64,000 bases of DNA from Candidatus Woesearchaeota archaeon (GCA_017608295.1 JAFCGF010000001.1:124001-188000), one strand, 5' to 3'. Counted from the first letter of the stretch, positions 42,587 to 51,729 are shown. Notes: a model not told the origin generated them from the letters alone. Program-made: numbers and translations.

Positions 42587-43261
42587 TCAGTTCCGCATCA
42601 CGCCGAGCCAGTAGAGTAGCAACCTATCAACGGCTTTCACAAGCTCAGGCCCCTCTCCATTGAGGTAGATGCAATCACCATTGAAGTATATCATTGCGTC
42701 ACCTTCTTCCTGGAGATATATGACGGGCTCGCCATCTTCTTCACATCTCGCAATCGGGCGCTCACTGCACGCTTCACTCTCATTCCTTGAGCAGGCGGCG
42801 ATGGGATTCCTTTGGATGGCCTGTGAGAGGACAAGCGAGAGTTCCGCTGCAGCAAGGCTGATATGGCTCTCTTCCCCTTCAGGCATATCTTGGGTGTTCT
42901 CTATTTGGTCAGGGTCTATAGTGATATATACATAATTGGCATCAGCAAAATCCTGAGAAAATACCCCAATCATCCCCACTTCAGTGAGGTCGCGCGGCCC
43001 GTAGTGCAGAGGGATGGTGTAGAGATACTTGCTTCCCGGCTGCTGCACCTGCGTCACCCAGAGAGAGCCCTGTTTCACAAAGGCAAAATCATTGTACATA
43101 TAATATTCTGGCTGGTCAGCCTCTACCGGAGAGCCCTTATAGACTAGATAGAATGTGAGCCCAAAAACAAGAAGTATGGCAGTAACTGCCAGAACAGTCC
43201 GCAAAGTCGAGCTTTTATTTTCTTCCTCTTTTTTCCCAGTATCTTTTTCGTTACCGCTCAT
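42587..43261 (-). CDS. Single-pass membrane protein, paralog of next gene upstream
   Basis: This 224-residue protein has a short charged N-terminus and one membrane segment (TVLAVTAILLVFGLTFYLVY, 22-41), then an extracellular part with CSRNESEACSERPIARC and DCIYLNGEGPELVKAVDRLL. The C-terminal motif, Cys-Ile then a helix with DRLLL, recurs in the next protein, so the two are paralogs. The function is unknown. The ATG overlaps the stop of the upstream gene (ATGA), so they are translationally coupled. It sits 1 nt before the methyltransferase gene. Confidence 0.65.
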   Translation of the reverse strand: MSGNEKDTGKKEEENKSSTLRTVLAVTAILLVFGLTFYLVYKGSPVEADQPEYYMYNDFAFVKQGSLWVTQVQQPGSKYLYTIPLHYGPRDLTEVGMIGVFSQDFADANYVYITIDPDQIENTQDMPEGEESHISLAAAELSLVLSQAIQRNPIAACSRNESEACSERPIARCEEDGEPVIYLQEEGDAMIYFNGDCIYLNGEGPELVKAVDRLLLYWLGVMRN

Positions 43262-43899
43262 GGCATTACCCCCAATACTCCGAGCAGCAAGCGGTCGTAA
43301 GCCCTGAGGAATTCAAATGGCTTGCTGGCTTCTATGACAATGCAATTCCCCTGAAGTGTCAGGTTAGTGTTCATGCCCCTTTTGAGTAAGACGACAGGCA
43401 CGGTGTTTGTCGCGTTCTCACAATTCCACACCTGCCATGTTTCGAGCCCAGGTAGGGAATCATTTGTCGGCGGCATGGACAATGCCTCCACCACAAGCGC
43501 CTCACGCCCGGTGAAATCCTGCTGGAATCTGTACAGGGCGAGCCCCATCCCCTCTCCCAGAGGGTCGTTCGTGGCGTTTGGTGGCTCTATGGCCACATAG
43601 AATATAGTTGAGTCAAGTTTGTCTCCCATTGCTGGGTCGTAGGGGATGTCGGCCAGTTCCTGTGGCACGTAGAACACCTTGTAGCGTTCCTTGTCCATCT
43701 TGAACTCCCAGCGCCCGGTTGCTGAAGAGCCTTCCCTGTAGGTGAATGTGTAATCCTCAAATTGGACAGTCTGCGCATTGCTGCCGCCAAGCATGTTTCC
43801 ACCGAAGATAAAGCCGAAGAATATGAAGAATGTCGCTATGCCCATGAGAACCTTCTTGGTCCGGTTCTGGTCCTTTCCCTTCCGCTTTCTAGGTGGCAT
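43258..43899 (-). CDS. Single-pass membrane protein, paralog
   Basis: This 213-residue protein has a basic N-terminus (MPPRKRKGKDQNRTKKV), one membrane segment (VLMGIATFFIFFGFIFGGNML), and an extracellular part that ends with NCIVIEASKPFEFLRAYDRLLLGVLGV, closely like the downstream protein. Two cysteines near the C-terminus may pair. It lies just downstream of the PAN gene (7 nt gap), so it may be co-transcribed with the proteasomal ATPase. Confidence 0.65.
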   Translation of the reverse strand: MPPRKRKGKDQNRTKKVLMGIATFFIFFGFIFGGNMLGGSNAQTVQFEDYTFTYREGSSATGRWEFKMDKERYKVFYVPQELADIPYDPAMGDKLDSTIFYVAIEPPNATNDPLGEGMGLALYRFQQDFTGREALVVEALSMPPTNDSLPGLETWQVWNCENATNTVPVVLLKRGMNTNLTLQGNCIVIEASKPFEFLRAYDRLLLGVLGVMP

Positions 43900-43906
43900 C
43901 AGCGTA

Positions 43907-45097
43907 TCACCCGAACATCTTCAAGTATTCCTGGCTTTCCCGCTTTTCGCTCTGCTTGACCTTTACAATCGCCTTGAGGAAATCCCTGTGTATGATGTAG
44001 GTTCTTTTGTTGCGGATGGCGAAGTAACCAGCCTCTGTGCATGAGGCCTGAATCTCAGCTCCGCTGAACTCCTCTGTCCTCTTGAGAATCTCGTCCATCT
44101 TCACATTCTTGAGTTTCATGTTCCTGCTGTGTATCTTGAAGATTTCTTTTCTCCCTTTGAGGTCGGGAAGCGGGATGTGGATGAGCCTGTCAAGCCTGCC
44201 TGGCCGCATCACTGCGGGGTCAAGGATATCTTTTCTGTTCGTGCATCCAATGACCTTCACATTGCCCAGGGGCGAGAAGCCGTCAATCTCTGAGAGAAGC
44301 TGCATGAATGTGCGCTGCACTTCCCGCTCACCGCTCGTACCTATCTCGATTCTGCGGGCTGCGAGGGCATCAAGCTCATCGATAAAGACGATGGCAGGCG
44401 CATTCTCACGGGCAAGCTCGAATATCTCCTTTACCAATTTCGCGCCTTCGCCGATGAACTTCTGCACAAGCTCTGACCCTACAATCTCGATGAATGTAGA
44501 TTTCGTGCTTGCGGCGACAGCCTTTGCCAGAAGAGTTTTTCCCGTTCCTGGGGCCCCATAGAGGAGAATTCCTTTTGGAGGTAGAATTCCCACCTTCTTG
44601 AATAGCTCAGGCTTCTTCAGCGGCAGTTCGATGATTTCCTGAATCTCCCGTATCTGCTCCTCAAGGCCGCCGACATCCTTCCATGCAATCTTTGGCTTCT
44701 CGATAATAACGAATCGCTCGACATTGAATCGTTTTGATGTATTGACTTTCTTTACAAGGGCGAGATCCTTTTGATTGGCCAGTGCAGTTTCTCCTGCATT
44801 GATGCCTTTGCATTCTGGCATAATTTCTACAAGGAATTGGTTGCCGTTCGGCAGGCGTACAACAGCTTTACCTTCAATGATTTCGCGAACCTCGCACAAG
44901 ATGAGGGGTGGCTTCTTGAACTGTTCTACCGTCTTTTTGAGAATCTGATTTTTTTCATTCAGTTCCGCCACTGTTTTCTTGAGGAGCTGGTTCTCTTCCT
45001 CTAAATGATTGGCGTTGGTACTGTAGCCGTAGAGCACCGTATTGAGGTCTTCCTGCGCGGGCTCTTCTGTAGTGTCTTCAGAGTCGTTTTCTTTCAT
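43907..45097 (-). CDS. pan: Proteasome-activating nucleotidase (PAN)
   Basis: PAN is the AAA+ ring that unfolds substrates into the archaeal 20S proteasome. The 396-residue protein has an N-terminal coiled coil (HLEEENQLLKKTVAELNEK), an OB domain (EVREIIEGKAVVRLPNG), Walker A GAPGTGKTLLAK, Walker B IVFIDELDA, sensor GCTNRKD and arginine fingers in RPGRLDR. The C-terminus is MFG rather than the usual hydrophobic-Tyr-X tail that opens the 20S gate. ATG at 45097 is preferred to GTG at 45106 because a GTGAT site lies just upstream. It is the first gene of the run down to 42587. Confidence 0.95.
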   Translation of the reverse strand: MKENDSEDTTEEPAQEDLNTVLYGYSTNANHLEEENQLLKKTVAELNEKNQILKKTVEQFKKPPLILCEVREIIEGKAVVRLPNGNQFLVEIMPECKGINAGETALANQKDLALVKKVNTSKRFNVERFVIIEKPKIAWKDVGGLEEQIREIQEIIELPLKKPELFKKVGILPPKGILLYGAPGTGKTLLAKAVAASTKSTFIEIVGSELVQKFIGEGAKLVKEIFELARENAPAIVFIDELDALAARRIEIGTSGEREVQRTFMQLLSEIDGFSPLGNVKVIGCTNRKDILDPAVMRPGRLDRLIHIPLPDLKGRKEIFKIHSRNMKLKNVKMDEILKRTEEFSGAEIQASCTEAGYFAIRNKRTYIIHRDFLKAIVKVKQSEKRESQEYLKMFG

Positions 45098-45174
45098 GAG
45101 TATCACGTGAACAGTCCTAAAAAGCCAAACCTCCCAGGACTTTCCCCTTGGGAATCTAACACTATTTAAATGTT

Positions 45175-46524
45175 TTAGCGCGTGGGGCGCGTGAGCCTCA
45201 CGTCTTTGACGACTGCAGGCGCTGTCACTGTTGGCTTATCGACCTCCCAGCCCCTAATCTGGCGTGCGTCCCGCCCTATGGCTGAGACAGATTCCATCAC
45301 TCTTAGGAGGTTGTCACTTACCCTAATCCCCTTTATCGGATGGGCAATCTTTCCATTTTTAATGAGGAAGATGCCGTCTCTCGGGATTGTGGAGAAATCA
45401 CCTGTAGCATAATTGTTGAAGCGAGTATACCAAAGATTTGTGATATACACGCCGTTCCGCACCTCTTTGAAAAGTTCGTTCAGGGAATGCTTTCCACTGG
45501 TGAGCACGAGATTGCTTACTCCAGGGACAATGAGGCCGGCGCTTCCTGTGCTCTTAGCCCTGTGGCGGCGCGCTGTGCTTGTATTGTGCAGATAGTTCTT
45601 GAAAATACCCTTTTGGATGAGCGCTGTCTTTCTGCACGGCACTCCCTCCTCATCAAATCTGCTCGAGTTGAACCCATTGGTAAGGGTACCGTGGTCATAG
45701 AGTGTTACTGCCTTTGAGGCCACCCGCTTTCCGAGCTTGTCCTTGAGTGAGCTTAATCCTGCCTCAACATAGAATATTGACGATGCCATGCCGACATGGT
45801 TGAGGATATTCGCGAATGGTAAGCTGTCAAACACGACATTGTACTTGCCGGGCTTGAGGTTTTTTGCTCCAACAGCGCGTGATGCGATATCCGCAGCCAT
45901 GGCTGTCGTTCCCGTGGCGTCGAGCTTATTGAGCATGCGGGAGCAGGCGACCATATGTCCAGTTGCATGCTTGCTCTTCAGCGCCCGAATGGAGAGGTAG
46001 CTGTGTGTTGAGTCCTCTCGCTTGTCTACCTTTCCTGAGGTGAGTATCCTGATTGAGCTGACACTGTTCTCATACACGCCAGCAACCCGCCTCACCCCAT
46101 GTTCTCTTGCAGTCGAGATTATTTCATCGACAAGGGAGAGTGCATGGCTTTCAGCGTAGTCGCGGTCGGCGAGCTTCTTGTCGTATGCCTGGTTCAGCTG
46201 CCCGTACTTGAAAGGTCCTTTAGCAATACCGCGATATCCCTTGTTAGGGGCAAGGTGTTTAACAAACTGGCTTACCTTGACTGCAGTCCGAGCGAGTGAC
46301 TTCTTCGAGAGGTCCTTGACTGTGGTGACCACGATGCGCTTATCAACAGTGGCGAAGACGAACAATACAGAGAGGTCCCAACTCTTTGTCGTAGATATCT
46401 TGCTGTTCGAGAATTTGAGCTGCTGGCTCTCCTCCCGCCCAAGTTGGAGCACGACATCATCTGCCCCGCGCTTCTTGAGTTCTGCGAGAAGGAACTCCAT
46501 AGGGTCGAAATCAAGGGTTTTCAT
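45175..46524 (-). CDS. pmbA: TldE/PmbA-family protein
   Basis: TldE (PmbA) partners TldD in a heterodimeric metallopeptidase that degrades unfolded peptides and matures some peptide products. The 449-residue protein has the fold of the family (FSNSKISTTKSWDLSVLF, GFNSSRFDEEGVPC, VVFDSLPFANIL) and no HExxxH, as expected for the subunit that does not hold zinc. It starts within the stop of the TldD gene (overlap 4 nt). A TATA-like region lies upstream of TldD, so both share an mRNA. Confidence 0.9.
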   Translation of the reverse strand: MKTLDFDPMEFLLAELKKRGADDVVLQLGREESQQLKFSNSKISTTKSWDLSVLFVFATVDKRIVVTTVKDLSKKSLARTAVKVSQFVKHLAPNKGYRGIAKGPFKYGQLNQAYDKKLADRDYAESHALSLVDEIISTAREHGVRRVAGVYENSVSSIRILTSGKVDKREDSTHSYLSIRALKSKHATGHMVACSRMLNKLDATGTTAMAADIASRAVGAKNLKPGKYNVVFDSLPFANILNHVGMASSIFYVEAGLSSLKDKLGKRVASKAVTLYDHGTLTNGFNSSRFDEEGVPCRKTALIQKGIFKNYLHNTSTARRHRAKSTGSAGLIVPGVSNLVLTSGKHSLNELFKEVRNGVYITNLWYTRFNNYATGDFSTIPRDGIFLIKNGKIAHPIKGIRVSDNLLRVMESVSAIGRDARQIRGWEVDKPTVTAPAVVKDVRLTRPTR

Positions 46525-47936
46525 GTGAGCCTCACCCGCCGTAGCCGGGCTGATGGGCCACCGAGCCAGACAGGGATGCCCTGCATGGGCTCTCCCTTGC
46601 CGCAGTTTCCGGCATGGTGCTCAAGATTCTTCCCGACAGCATCTATTGATGAGTAGAGCGAAGGAGTGTTTATCTCCAGAGTGGGGTTGAGTACAGGGTG
46701 TTTGATTTCTCCGTTCTCTATGAGGTAGGCTTCGGCGCCGACATAGCGCTGGTTCAGCCGCTTGTCGTCGATGTTCCACTCCATGAAATTCTTCATGTAC
46801 ACCCCTTTCTTCACGCCTGCGATAAGCTCGTCGACAGAGTACTTTCCGGGAAGCATGAATGTATTGCTCATGCGGATGATACTCTCCTTGTCAAAATCAC
46901 TTGCCCTTGATGAGCCGTTGCTGGGCAGGCCCATCCTTGCTGCGGTCTCGCGGTTGTGGAGAAACTCATTGATTCTACCATTCTTCATGAGGACTTTCCT
47001 GCGCGCCCGTACACCTTCATTATCATAAAGGTAGTAGCCGTAGCTGTTCTTCACTGTCGGGTCGTCGACAATAGTTACACAGCTGCTCCCAATCTTGTCC
47101 TTGATCATGTCTGGTGAGATGAATGATTCTCCTGCCTGGGCAGCCTCGCGGCCGAAAATGCGGTCTGCCTCGCTGGGATGCCCGCAGCTCTCATGCACCA
47201 TGATGCCTGTGACCTGCGGTCCTGTCACGACATCGAGCATTCCCTTCGGGGCTGGCTTTCCCTCCTTCAGGATGCGCTCTGCAGTCTTCACCTCGCTCTC
47301 AAGCAGATTAGGGATGTCCCACTTATCCACAAACTCATAGCCACCTGCATTACCATAGTTCCAATAGCGCTGCACGCTCTTCCCATTGCACTGTACAGTG
47401 AGATAATAATCCAGCATGACTCGCGGAATCTTCGAGATGATATGTGTCCCTTCAGAAGTGACGAGATATTCTTCGGAATAGGTGTCCGCGAGGGTAAGAT
47501 ACCTGCCTGGAATGGAGACGCCTGTAGCCTCAATTCTCTTCTCCGCCTCGATAAGGTAGTTAAGCTTTTCCTCACTGGAGATGTCCATTACATTCTTTTT
47601 CTGGCTGACTCCATATGTGCGCTTGTGCGCCTTCTCCCGTGAGAGGCGGAGCTTCTCATGGAGTTTTGGCTTTGCCCGGATACCTTTAATGGTTCGGGAG
47701 AGCATATCTTTGATTTTCTTCTTTGAAAATTCGTTTGTCGAGACGAAACCAATGCTGCCGCTTACCTGGAGCCTGATGCCTATGCCTGTCCCCTGTTCAA
47801 AGCCGGAGATTTCAGGTGTGCCATTTTTGAGCATGAAGCTGTTTGATGTTGTGTCTTCAAGGCGAACCTCGCAATAGCTCGCCCCCATGTCCTGCGCAGC
47901 CTTCACAGCATAGTCTGCCAAGTCTCTGTCAACCAT
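46521..47936 (-). CDS. tldD: TldD-family metallopeptidase
   Basis: TldD holds the zinc site of the TldD/E protease. The 471-residue protein has MVHESCGHPSEADRIFG with the HExxxH motif, GQ-type segments such as MKNGTPEISGFEQGTG, and a C-terminal CGKGEPMQGIPVWLGG. Length and motif order match the family. The downstream TldE gene overlaps by 4 nt. In archaea the pair is thought to act in proteolysis of small peptides; no peptide-precursor gene was seen nearby. Confidence 0.93.
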   Translation of the reverse strand: MVDRDLADYAVKAAQDMGASYCEVRLEDTTSNSFMLKNGTPEISGFEQGTGIGIRLQVSGSIGFVSTNEFSKKKIKDMLSRTIKGIRAKPKLHEKLRLSREKAHKRTYGVSQKKNVMDISSEEKLNYLIEAEKRIEATGVSIPGRYLTLADTYSEEYLVTSEGTHIISKIPRVMLDYYLTVQCNGKSVQRYWNYGNAGGYEFVDKWDIPNLLESEVKTAERILKEGKPAPKGMLDVVTGPQVTGIMVHESCGHPSEADRIFGREAAQAGESFISPDMIKDKIGSSCVTIVDDPTVKNSYGYYLYDNEGVRARRKVLMKNGRINEFLHNRETAARMGLPSNGSSRASDFDKESIIRMSNTFMLPGKYSVDELIAGVKKGVYMKNFMEWNIDDKRLNQRYVGAEAYLIENGEIKHPVLNPTLEINTPSLYSSIDAVGKNLEHHAGNCGKGEPMQGIPVWLGGPSARLRRVRLT

Positions 47937-47972
47937 GCTTCCCTTTATAAGGGGATGTTATATAAATGTTGC

Positions 47973-48278
47973 TTAGGACTCCTCATAATTAGGTGGGTGC
48001 AATATCGAAAGCTCGTACGTGTAGGGCGAGTAGAAATGAACCTTCCCGTCACCTAGGACAGTTCCGTTATAGATCTCCAGGCTCGCAGCATAGGGGCGAA
48101 TCTCATCCTGGACCCACCTGCCACCCTCATATTTTCTGACTGCTGAGAATCTAACATTTAGCTCGTTACCTGAGATGGTCGCCCAATTAATGTCACATTC
48201 ATAATAGTAACCTTCTCTGTCGTTGCTGATAGTCATCTTTCCGCCGCTGCATTCTGACACTTTCTGTTCAAGACTCAT
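47973..48278 (-). CDS. Unknown 101-residue protein, last of SpoT-like operon
   Basis: A small protein (MSLEQKVSECSGGKMTISND) rich in aromatic residues and strands (EGYYYECDINWATISGNELN, VHFYSPYTYELSIL), so probably a beta-rich domain. No family was recognised. It begins 5 nt after the upstream gene and ends the four-gene operon. Nothing marks it as secreted. Confidence 0.5.
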   Translation of the reverse strand: MSLEQKVSECSGGKMTISNDREGYYYECDINWATISGNELNVRFSAVRKYEGGRWVQDEIRPYAASLEIYNGTVLGDGKVHFYSPYTYELSILHPPNYEES

Positions 48279-48283
48279 AGTGC

Positions 48284-48589
48284 TTACCTCCCTTTTTTGT
48301 CTCTCAGTTCCTTTGCCTCATACGAGAAATGCATCACTGTGTCTGCTGGATAGATATGGTAATAGTCGATGTCATCGTAGCTTGTATTGCGTGTTCCTCC
48401 ATCAGTTTTCTCGTCCCAGATTCTCTGCGCTTCATCTTTGCTCACTGGTTTTGAGACATCCATCCACATATTGTCGAAACCATCATAGAGACGAACAACA
48501 TAGAACTTGCTCTCGCTTTGCTTCAGGTCTCTGAGTTCTTCGAGCTCGTTCTCAAGTTCTGCTATCCTTATCTCCAGGTCATCTCCCAT
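48284..48589 (-). CDS. Unknown 101-residue protein with N-terminal coiled coil
   Basis: The ATG at 48589 is chosen because AGGTGGG lies 5 nt upstream and it overlaps the stop of the previous gene (TAATG). The protein begins with a coiled coil (LEIRIAELENELEELRDLKQ) then KFYVVRLYDGFDNMWMDVSK and DDIDYYHIYPADTVMHFSY. The part after the coil resembles the C-terminal tail of the SpoT-like protein in the same operon (STYVIVRQEWRES...), which suggests a shared domain. No other match was seen. Confidence 0.52.
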   Translation of the reverse strand: MGDDLEIRIAELENELEELRDLKQSESKFYVVRLYDGFDNMWMDVSKPVSKDEAQRIWDEKTDGGTRNTSYDDIDYYHIYPADTVMHFSYEAKELRDKKGR

Positions 48590-49257
48590 TATTTCCCACC
48601 TCTCTGGACGCCGCGCGCGTTCCACAGTTGTCCCTTTCTATCTGCAGAGAAGGGGCTGATATTGAAATCTGTAAAACCTACATATGTCCGTTTCTTGTCC
48701 AAGGAAAACCACGCCACTCGCCTGTCAAAAAATAGGCTAAGCATATAATCAGCTTTGCCGGGAGAGATCTGCTGTAATTCATCAGGATTCTCGAGGCCTG
48801 TAAGGGCCTGTAGGCTCGGCTCCCAGACCTCTTGTAGATAGTGTGGTTTCTTCAGTTCGTCCGCTTCCCCGTTCCATTCAGGAGGGATTCCCATGTATTG
48901 AGGCAAACCAAGGCCATCAAAATGCGAGACAGAGTGGGTTCCGGGATCTACTATTGTTGATGTTATGCCGCTCAGTTTTACTGACTCTAAGAATCTCTTC
49001 GCTGTCACATCCCCATTTTTTGCCATAGGAGCAGCTGCCTTCAGGCAGGCAATCAGCACTGGGAGGCTGACTATGCACTTCCCTTGCTCAAGGTAGTATT
49101 CTTGGTGCCCTCTAAAATGGTCTCTTGTATAATCGCCTGAGGCGTCCATGCGAACATCAACGTCGATGAGAATATCTTCAAGAGTAATAATCCCTTCATC
49201 AGGATGATAAATCTCAATCCTGGGGATGTAAAGCTCTGTTTCTTTTCTTCTTGCCAT
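48589..49257 (-). CDS. Unknown 222-residue protein
   Basis: The frame is open from 49317; ATG at 49257 is chosen because it starts 2 nt after the preceding stop codon begins (AACATG), with GGAAAT just upstream. The protein begins MARRKETELYIPRIEIYHPD and includes SRRV/DRRVAWFSLDKKRTYV and two long helices. It is predicted cytoplasmic. No domain was recognised. It is the second gene of the four-gene operon. Confidence 0.5.
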   Translation of the reverse strand: MARRKETELYIPRIEIYHPDEGIITLEDILIDVDVRMDASGDYTRDHFRGHQEYYLEQGKCIVSLPVLIACLKAAAPMAKNGDVTAKRFLESVKLSGITSTIVDPGTHSVSHFDGLGLPQYMGIPPEWNGEADELKKPHYLQEVWEPSLQALTGLENPDELQQISPGKADYMLSLFFDRRVAWFSLDKKRTYVGFTDFNISPFSADRKGQLWNARGVQRGGK

Positions 49258-49258
49258 G

Positions 49259-50080
49259 TTATTTCCAACTCCGGATGCCGTTCTCGCTTTCCTTGATTCT
49301 TTGATAGATATCATCATCCACCTCGAAGGCCTCTGGCTTACCGCTTGGAAAGGAGTAGCAGTGCGGCGTTTTATCCGGCATCCTGTCCCAGTATGCTTTC
49401 ACGAATTCTTCCTGATCCTCAGGGGTAAGATGTAAAGAGTAGCCGTCCGGTCGTTGTCCCCATCCCCGCTCAGATTCCCTCCATTCCTGGCGGACAATAA
49501 CGTATGTGCTGCTGCTGCTGCTGCTGCTGCTACTTTCATCTCCTGATTCGCCGCCGATAGTGAACGAATTCACGTTCTTCTCCAGGGCATCGAAAAGCCA
49601 GCCGCAGTCGTAGAGCGCGCAGAGTTCGTCCCTTAGGGGGAGGTAGACTTCTCTCGCTTCCCTGAGCTTCCTCTCCTGCGCTTCCTTGTCAAGGCATTCA
49701 AGGGTGCGGCAGTTGTGCTCGGTGTCAGCCACCTTGATGAGCTTCGCCTCGGGGCTTCCTGCGAGAACCCTGGTGTTGTAGTGGTCATGTGATTCATGTG
49801 GCTTTCTTCGCGAGAGGATATCTACAAGCCCGCCAACCTCATCATTGAATTCCCCATAAATCTCCTCAAGCGTGACTCCGCAGTCCTCGACAACATCATG
49901 GAGCCAGGCTGCAGAGAGCACTGCTTCATCGGTGACACCGCATGCCCCCAGGCTCACAACAATCTCAGCAGGATGGCAGATGTAGGGTGTGATATTGTCC
50001 TTCCGCGTTTGCCCGCCGTGCTTCTCACGCGCATATTCTTCTGCATACTCAACAATTCCCTCAATGCTTTTGGTTTCCAT
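49259..50080 (-). CDS. SpoT/Mesh1-like HD hydrolase with C-terminal extension
   Basis: HD hydrolases of this group remove pyrophosphate from (p)ppGpp or related nucleotides. The 273-residue protein has HGGQTRKD, CHPAEIV (H36), the HD pair in AAWLHDVVEDCGVT (H61-D62, E65-D66) and KVADTEHNCRTL (D119). No RelA synthetase domain is present. A tract of nine serines, encoded by a GCT/AGC microsatellite, divides the catalytic domain from a C-terminal extension (STYVIVRQEWRES) that resembles part of the downstream 101-residue protein. It opens the four-gene operon. (p)ppGpp is rare in archaea, so the true substrate is open. Confidence 0.8.
   Translation of the reverse strand: METKSIEGIVEYAEEYAREKHGGQTRKDNITPYICHPAEIVVSLGACGVTDEAVLSAAWLHDVVEDCGVTLEEIYGEFNDEVGGLVDILSRRKPHESHDHYNTRVLAGSPEAKLIKVADTEHNCRTLECLDKEAQERKLREAREVYLPLRDELCALYDCGWLFDALEKNVNSFTIGGESGDESSSSSSSSSTYVIVRQEWRESERGWGQRPDGYSLHLTPEDQEEFVKAYWDRMPDKTPHCYSFPSGKPEAFEVDDDIYQRIKESENGIRSWK
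49508..49531. repeat. GCT trinucleotide microsatellite
   Basis: Eight uninterrupted GCT units (AGC on the coding strand) encode most of a nine-Ser linker in the SpoT-like protein. Slippage could vary the linker without breaking the frame. Confidence 0.85.
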
Positions 50081-50189
50081 GGTTGTTCACAGTAATTAGT
50101 AATGGGATGAGAAATATATTCCATGTGCTATGTTCTATATTCCAAAATATATTTAAAGCACCGCGCATTAGTGAATATTTAGAGATACT

Positions 50190-51098
50190 ATGAGACGTAA
50201 ACTGATTCGTCAGGGGCATTCCACCCTCACATTGTCACTGCCAAAGGAGTGGGCAGAGTCTAACAAGCTCAAGCCAGGAGATGAGCTTGAAGTGATTACT
50301 TCAGGGCGTGAAGTCAGGCTCCAGCTTCCCAGGGAGAAGAGCCCGAAAGCCGTGAAACTCGACGTGTCGAAGTTGAGTACAGCACTTGTCCGCAGCACTC
50401 TCAATACATACTATGTACAGGGAATGGAAGAACTCCGGATTACGTGCCTCAAGAGCCAGCACCGCACCATACAGGAAACAGTGGATAATCTCATAGGGAT
50501 GGCGATTGTGGAGCAGCAGCCATCGAAGTGCGTGGTTAAGGACATGACCGCGCCTGGTGAGGTGGAGTTTCCCACACTGATCCGGCGAATCTACAGGATG
50601 GTTATTGACTTAGCCCAGGAGTGTAAGGAGGATTTCCTGAGAATCTCAGAGAAGGAGAGCCCCCTCACAACACCAGAACAGGCAGCTGAGCGCGACCTAG
50701 GTATCAACCGCTTTGCCAATTTCACGCTTCGCCAGCTCTCACGCATGGGGCATCTTGATACAAAGAAGACTGCGGCGTACTTTCATCTTGTCCTGCTATT
50801 GGAGCTTGTGGCAGATGAGTACACCAATCTGTGGAAAGCACTGGTCATTCCAAATACTGTGGCAGGAAGGCATGGCCTCACTCTCTATTCACAGGCGCTT
50901 TCCATGACTCAGACCTGCTACGACCTGCTCTATAAGTACGACGCACAGGAAGCATCATCAGTGAGCAGAACACGTAATATTATAAGGACCCAGTTGGACG
51001 ATACGCTTGACGTACCCCTGCCTATCGCGTTCCACATCCGTAAGATAGCTGAATTTTCAGTGAACCTCTTGCAGGCACAGCTCCTGCTCATACTTTGA
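50190..51098 (+). CDS. AbrB/PhoU-domain regulator
   Basis: This 302-residue protein combines an N-terminal SpoVT/AbrB-type swapped-hairpin DNA-binding domain (MRRKLIRQGHSTLTLSLPKEW, KLKPGDELEVI) with a helical PhoU-like part (TLIRRIYRMVIDLAQECKED, TAAYFHLVLLLELVADEYTNLW). The architecture is a common archaeal phosphate-uptake regulator family. TATA-like ATATATTTAAAG (50146-50157) lies about 35 nt before the ATG. No phosphate transporter is nearby. It is transcribed divergently from the SpoT-like operon. Confidence 0.82.
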   Translation: MRRKLIRQGHSTLTLSLPKEWAESNKLKPGDELEVITSGREVRLQLPREKSPKAVKLDVSKLSTALVRSTLNTYYVQGMEELRITCLKSQHRTIQETVDNLIGMAIVEQQPSKCVVKDMTAPGEVEFPTLIRRIYRMVIDLAQECKEDFLRISEKESPLTTPEQAAERDLGINRFANFTLRQLSRMGHLDTKKTAAYFHLVLLLELVADEYTNLWKALVIPNTVAGRHGLTLYSQALSMTQTCYDLLYKYDAQEASSVSRTRNIIRTQLDDTLDVPLPIAFHIRKIAEFSVNLLQAQLLLIL

Positions 51099-51141
51099 AG
51101 GGATAGATTTATTATGGCTCTTTGGTGGTTAGGGAGTAAGA

Positions 51142-51729
51142 ATGGCTAAAGACGCAATTGTTGTGCTGGGAGGCGGAGTGCATGAAGATGGCTCTCTCCC
51201 CAAGATAGTGCAAAATAGAGTAGACAAAGGCGTCGAGCTCTTTAGGCAGGGCGTCGCCCAGTACCTCATCCTGACTGGTTATAAACCGTATTTGCTTGAT
51301 TACATTCCCGTTAAAACCGAGGCGCAGGCGATGAAGGACTATGCAGCTTCCCTGGGCATCCCTGAAGAGACAATCCTGCTGGAGGAAAAGGCGATGGATA
51401 CTCTTAGCAATGCGTATTTCACAAAGAAAGATGTGCTTGAGCCGCGCGGATGGAAAGACATTACTGTGGTGACCTCAGATTTCCACGTTCCGCGCTCAGA
51501 ATATCTTTTCAGGAAAGTACTCGGCAGCAGTTATACGGTTGAGATGATGGATGCCAAGACTGACCTGCCGGATTCAGAACTTGAGGAGATAATTCGTAAG
51601 GAGCAGAAAAGATACTCGTTCTGGAAGAAAGTGCTTGCCCCAATGTTTCCAGGCGCAGACAGCTATGCTGCGCTTGTCATTAAGGTAGGACACCTATTTA
51701 GAAAAGTGAACCGCCGCAGGGAAGATTAG
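51142..51729 (+). CDS. YdcF-like DUF218 protein
   Basis: This 195-residue protein belongs to the DUF218/YdcF group: AIVVLGGGVHEDGSLP, YLILTGYKP, LEEKAMDTLSNAYFTKKDVL and VVTSDFHVPRSEYLFRKVLG. The fold is Rossmann-like and members bind SAM or nucleotide without a settled role. Unlike many members it has no membrane segment. It follows the AbrB/PhoU gene by 43 nt on the same strand. Confidence 0.82.
   Translation: MAKDAIVVLGGGVHEDGSLPKIVQNRVDKGVELFRQGVAQYLILTGYKPYLLDYIPVKTEAQAMKDYAASLGIPEETILLEEKAMDTLSNAYFTKKDVLEPRGWKDITVVTSDFHVPRSEYLFRKVLGSSYTVEMMDAKTDLPDSELEEIIRKEQKRYSFWKKVLAPMFPGADSYAALVIKVGHLFRKVNRRRED

Noticed and set aside
49508..49531. Phase-variation switch
   Set aside because: The repeat unit is three bases, so slippage changes only the length of a Ser linker and cannot shift the frame.
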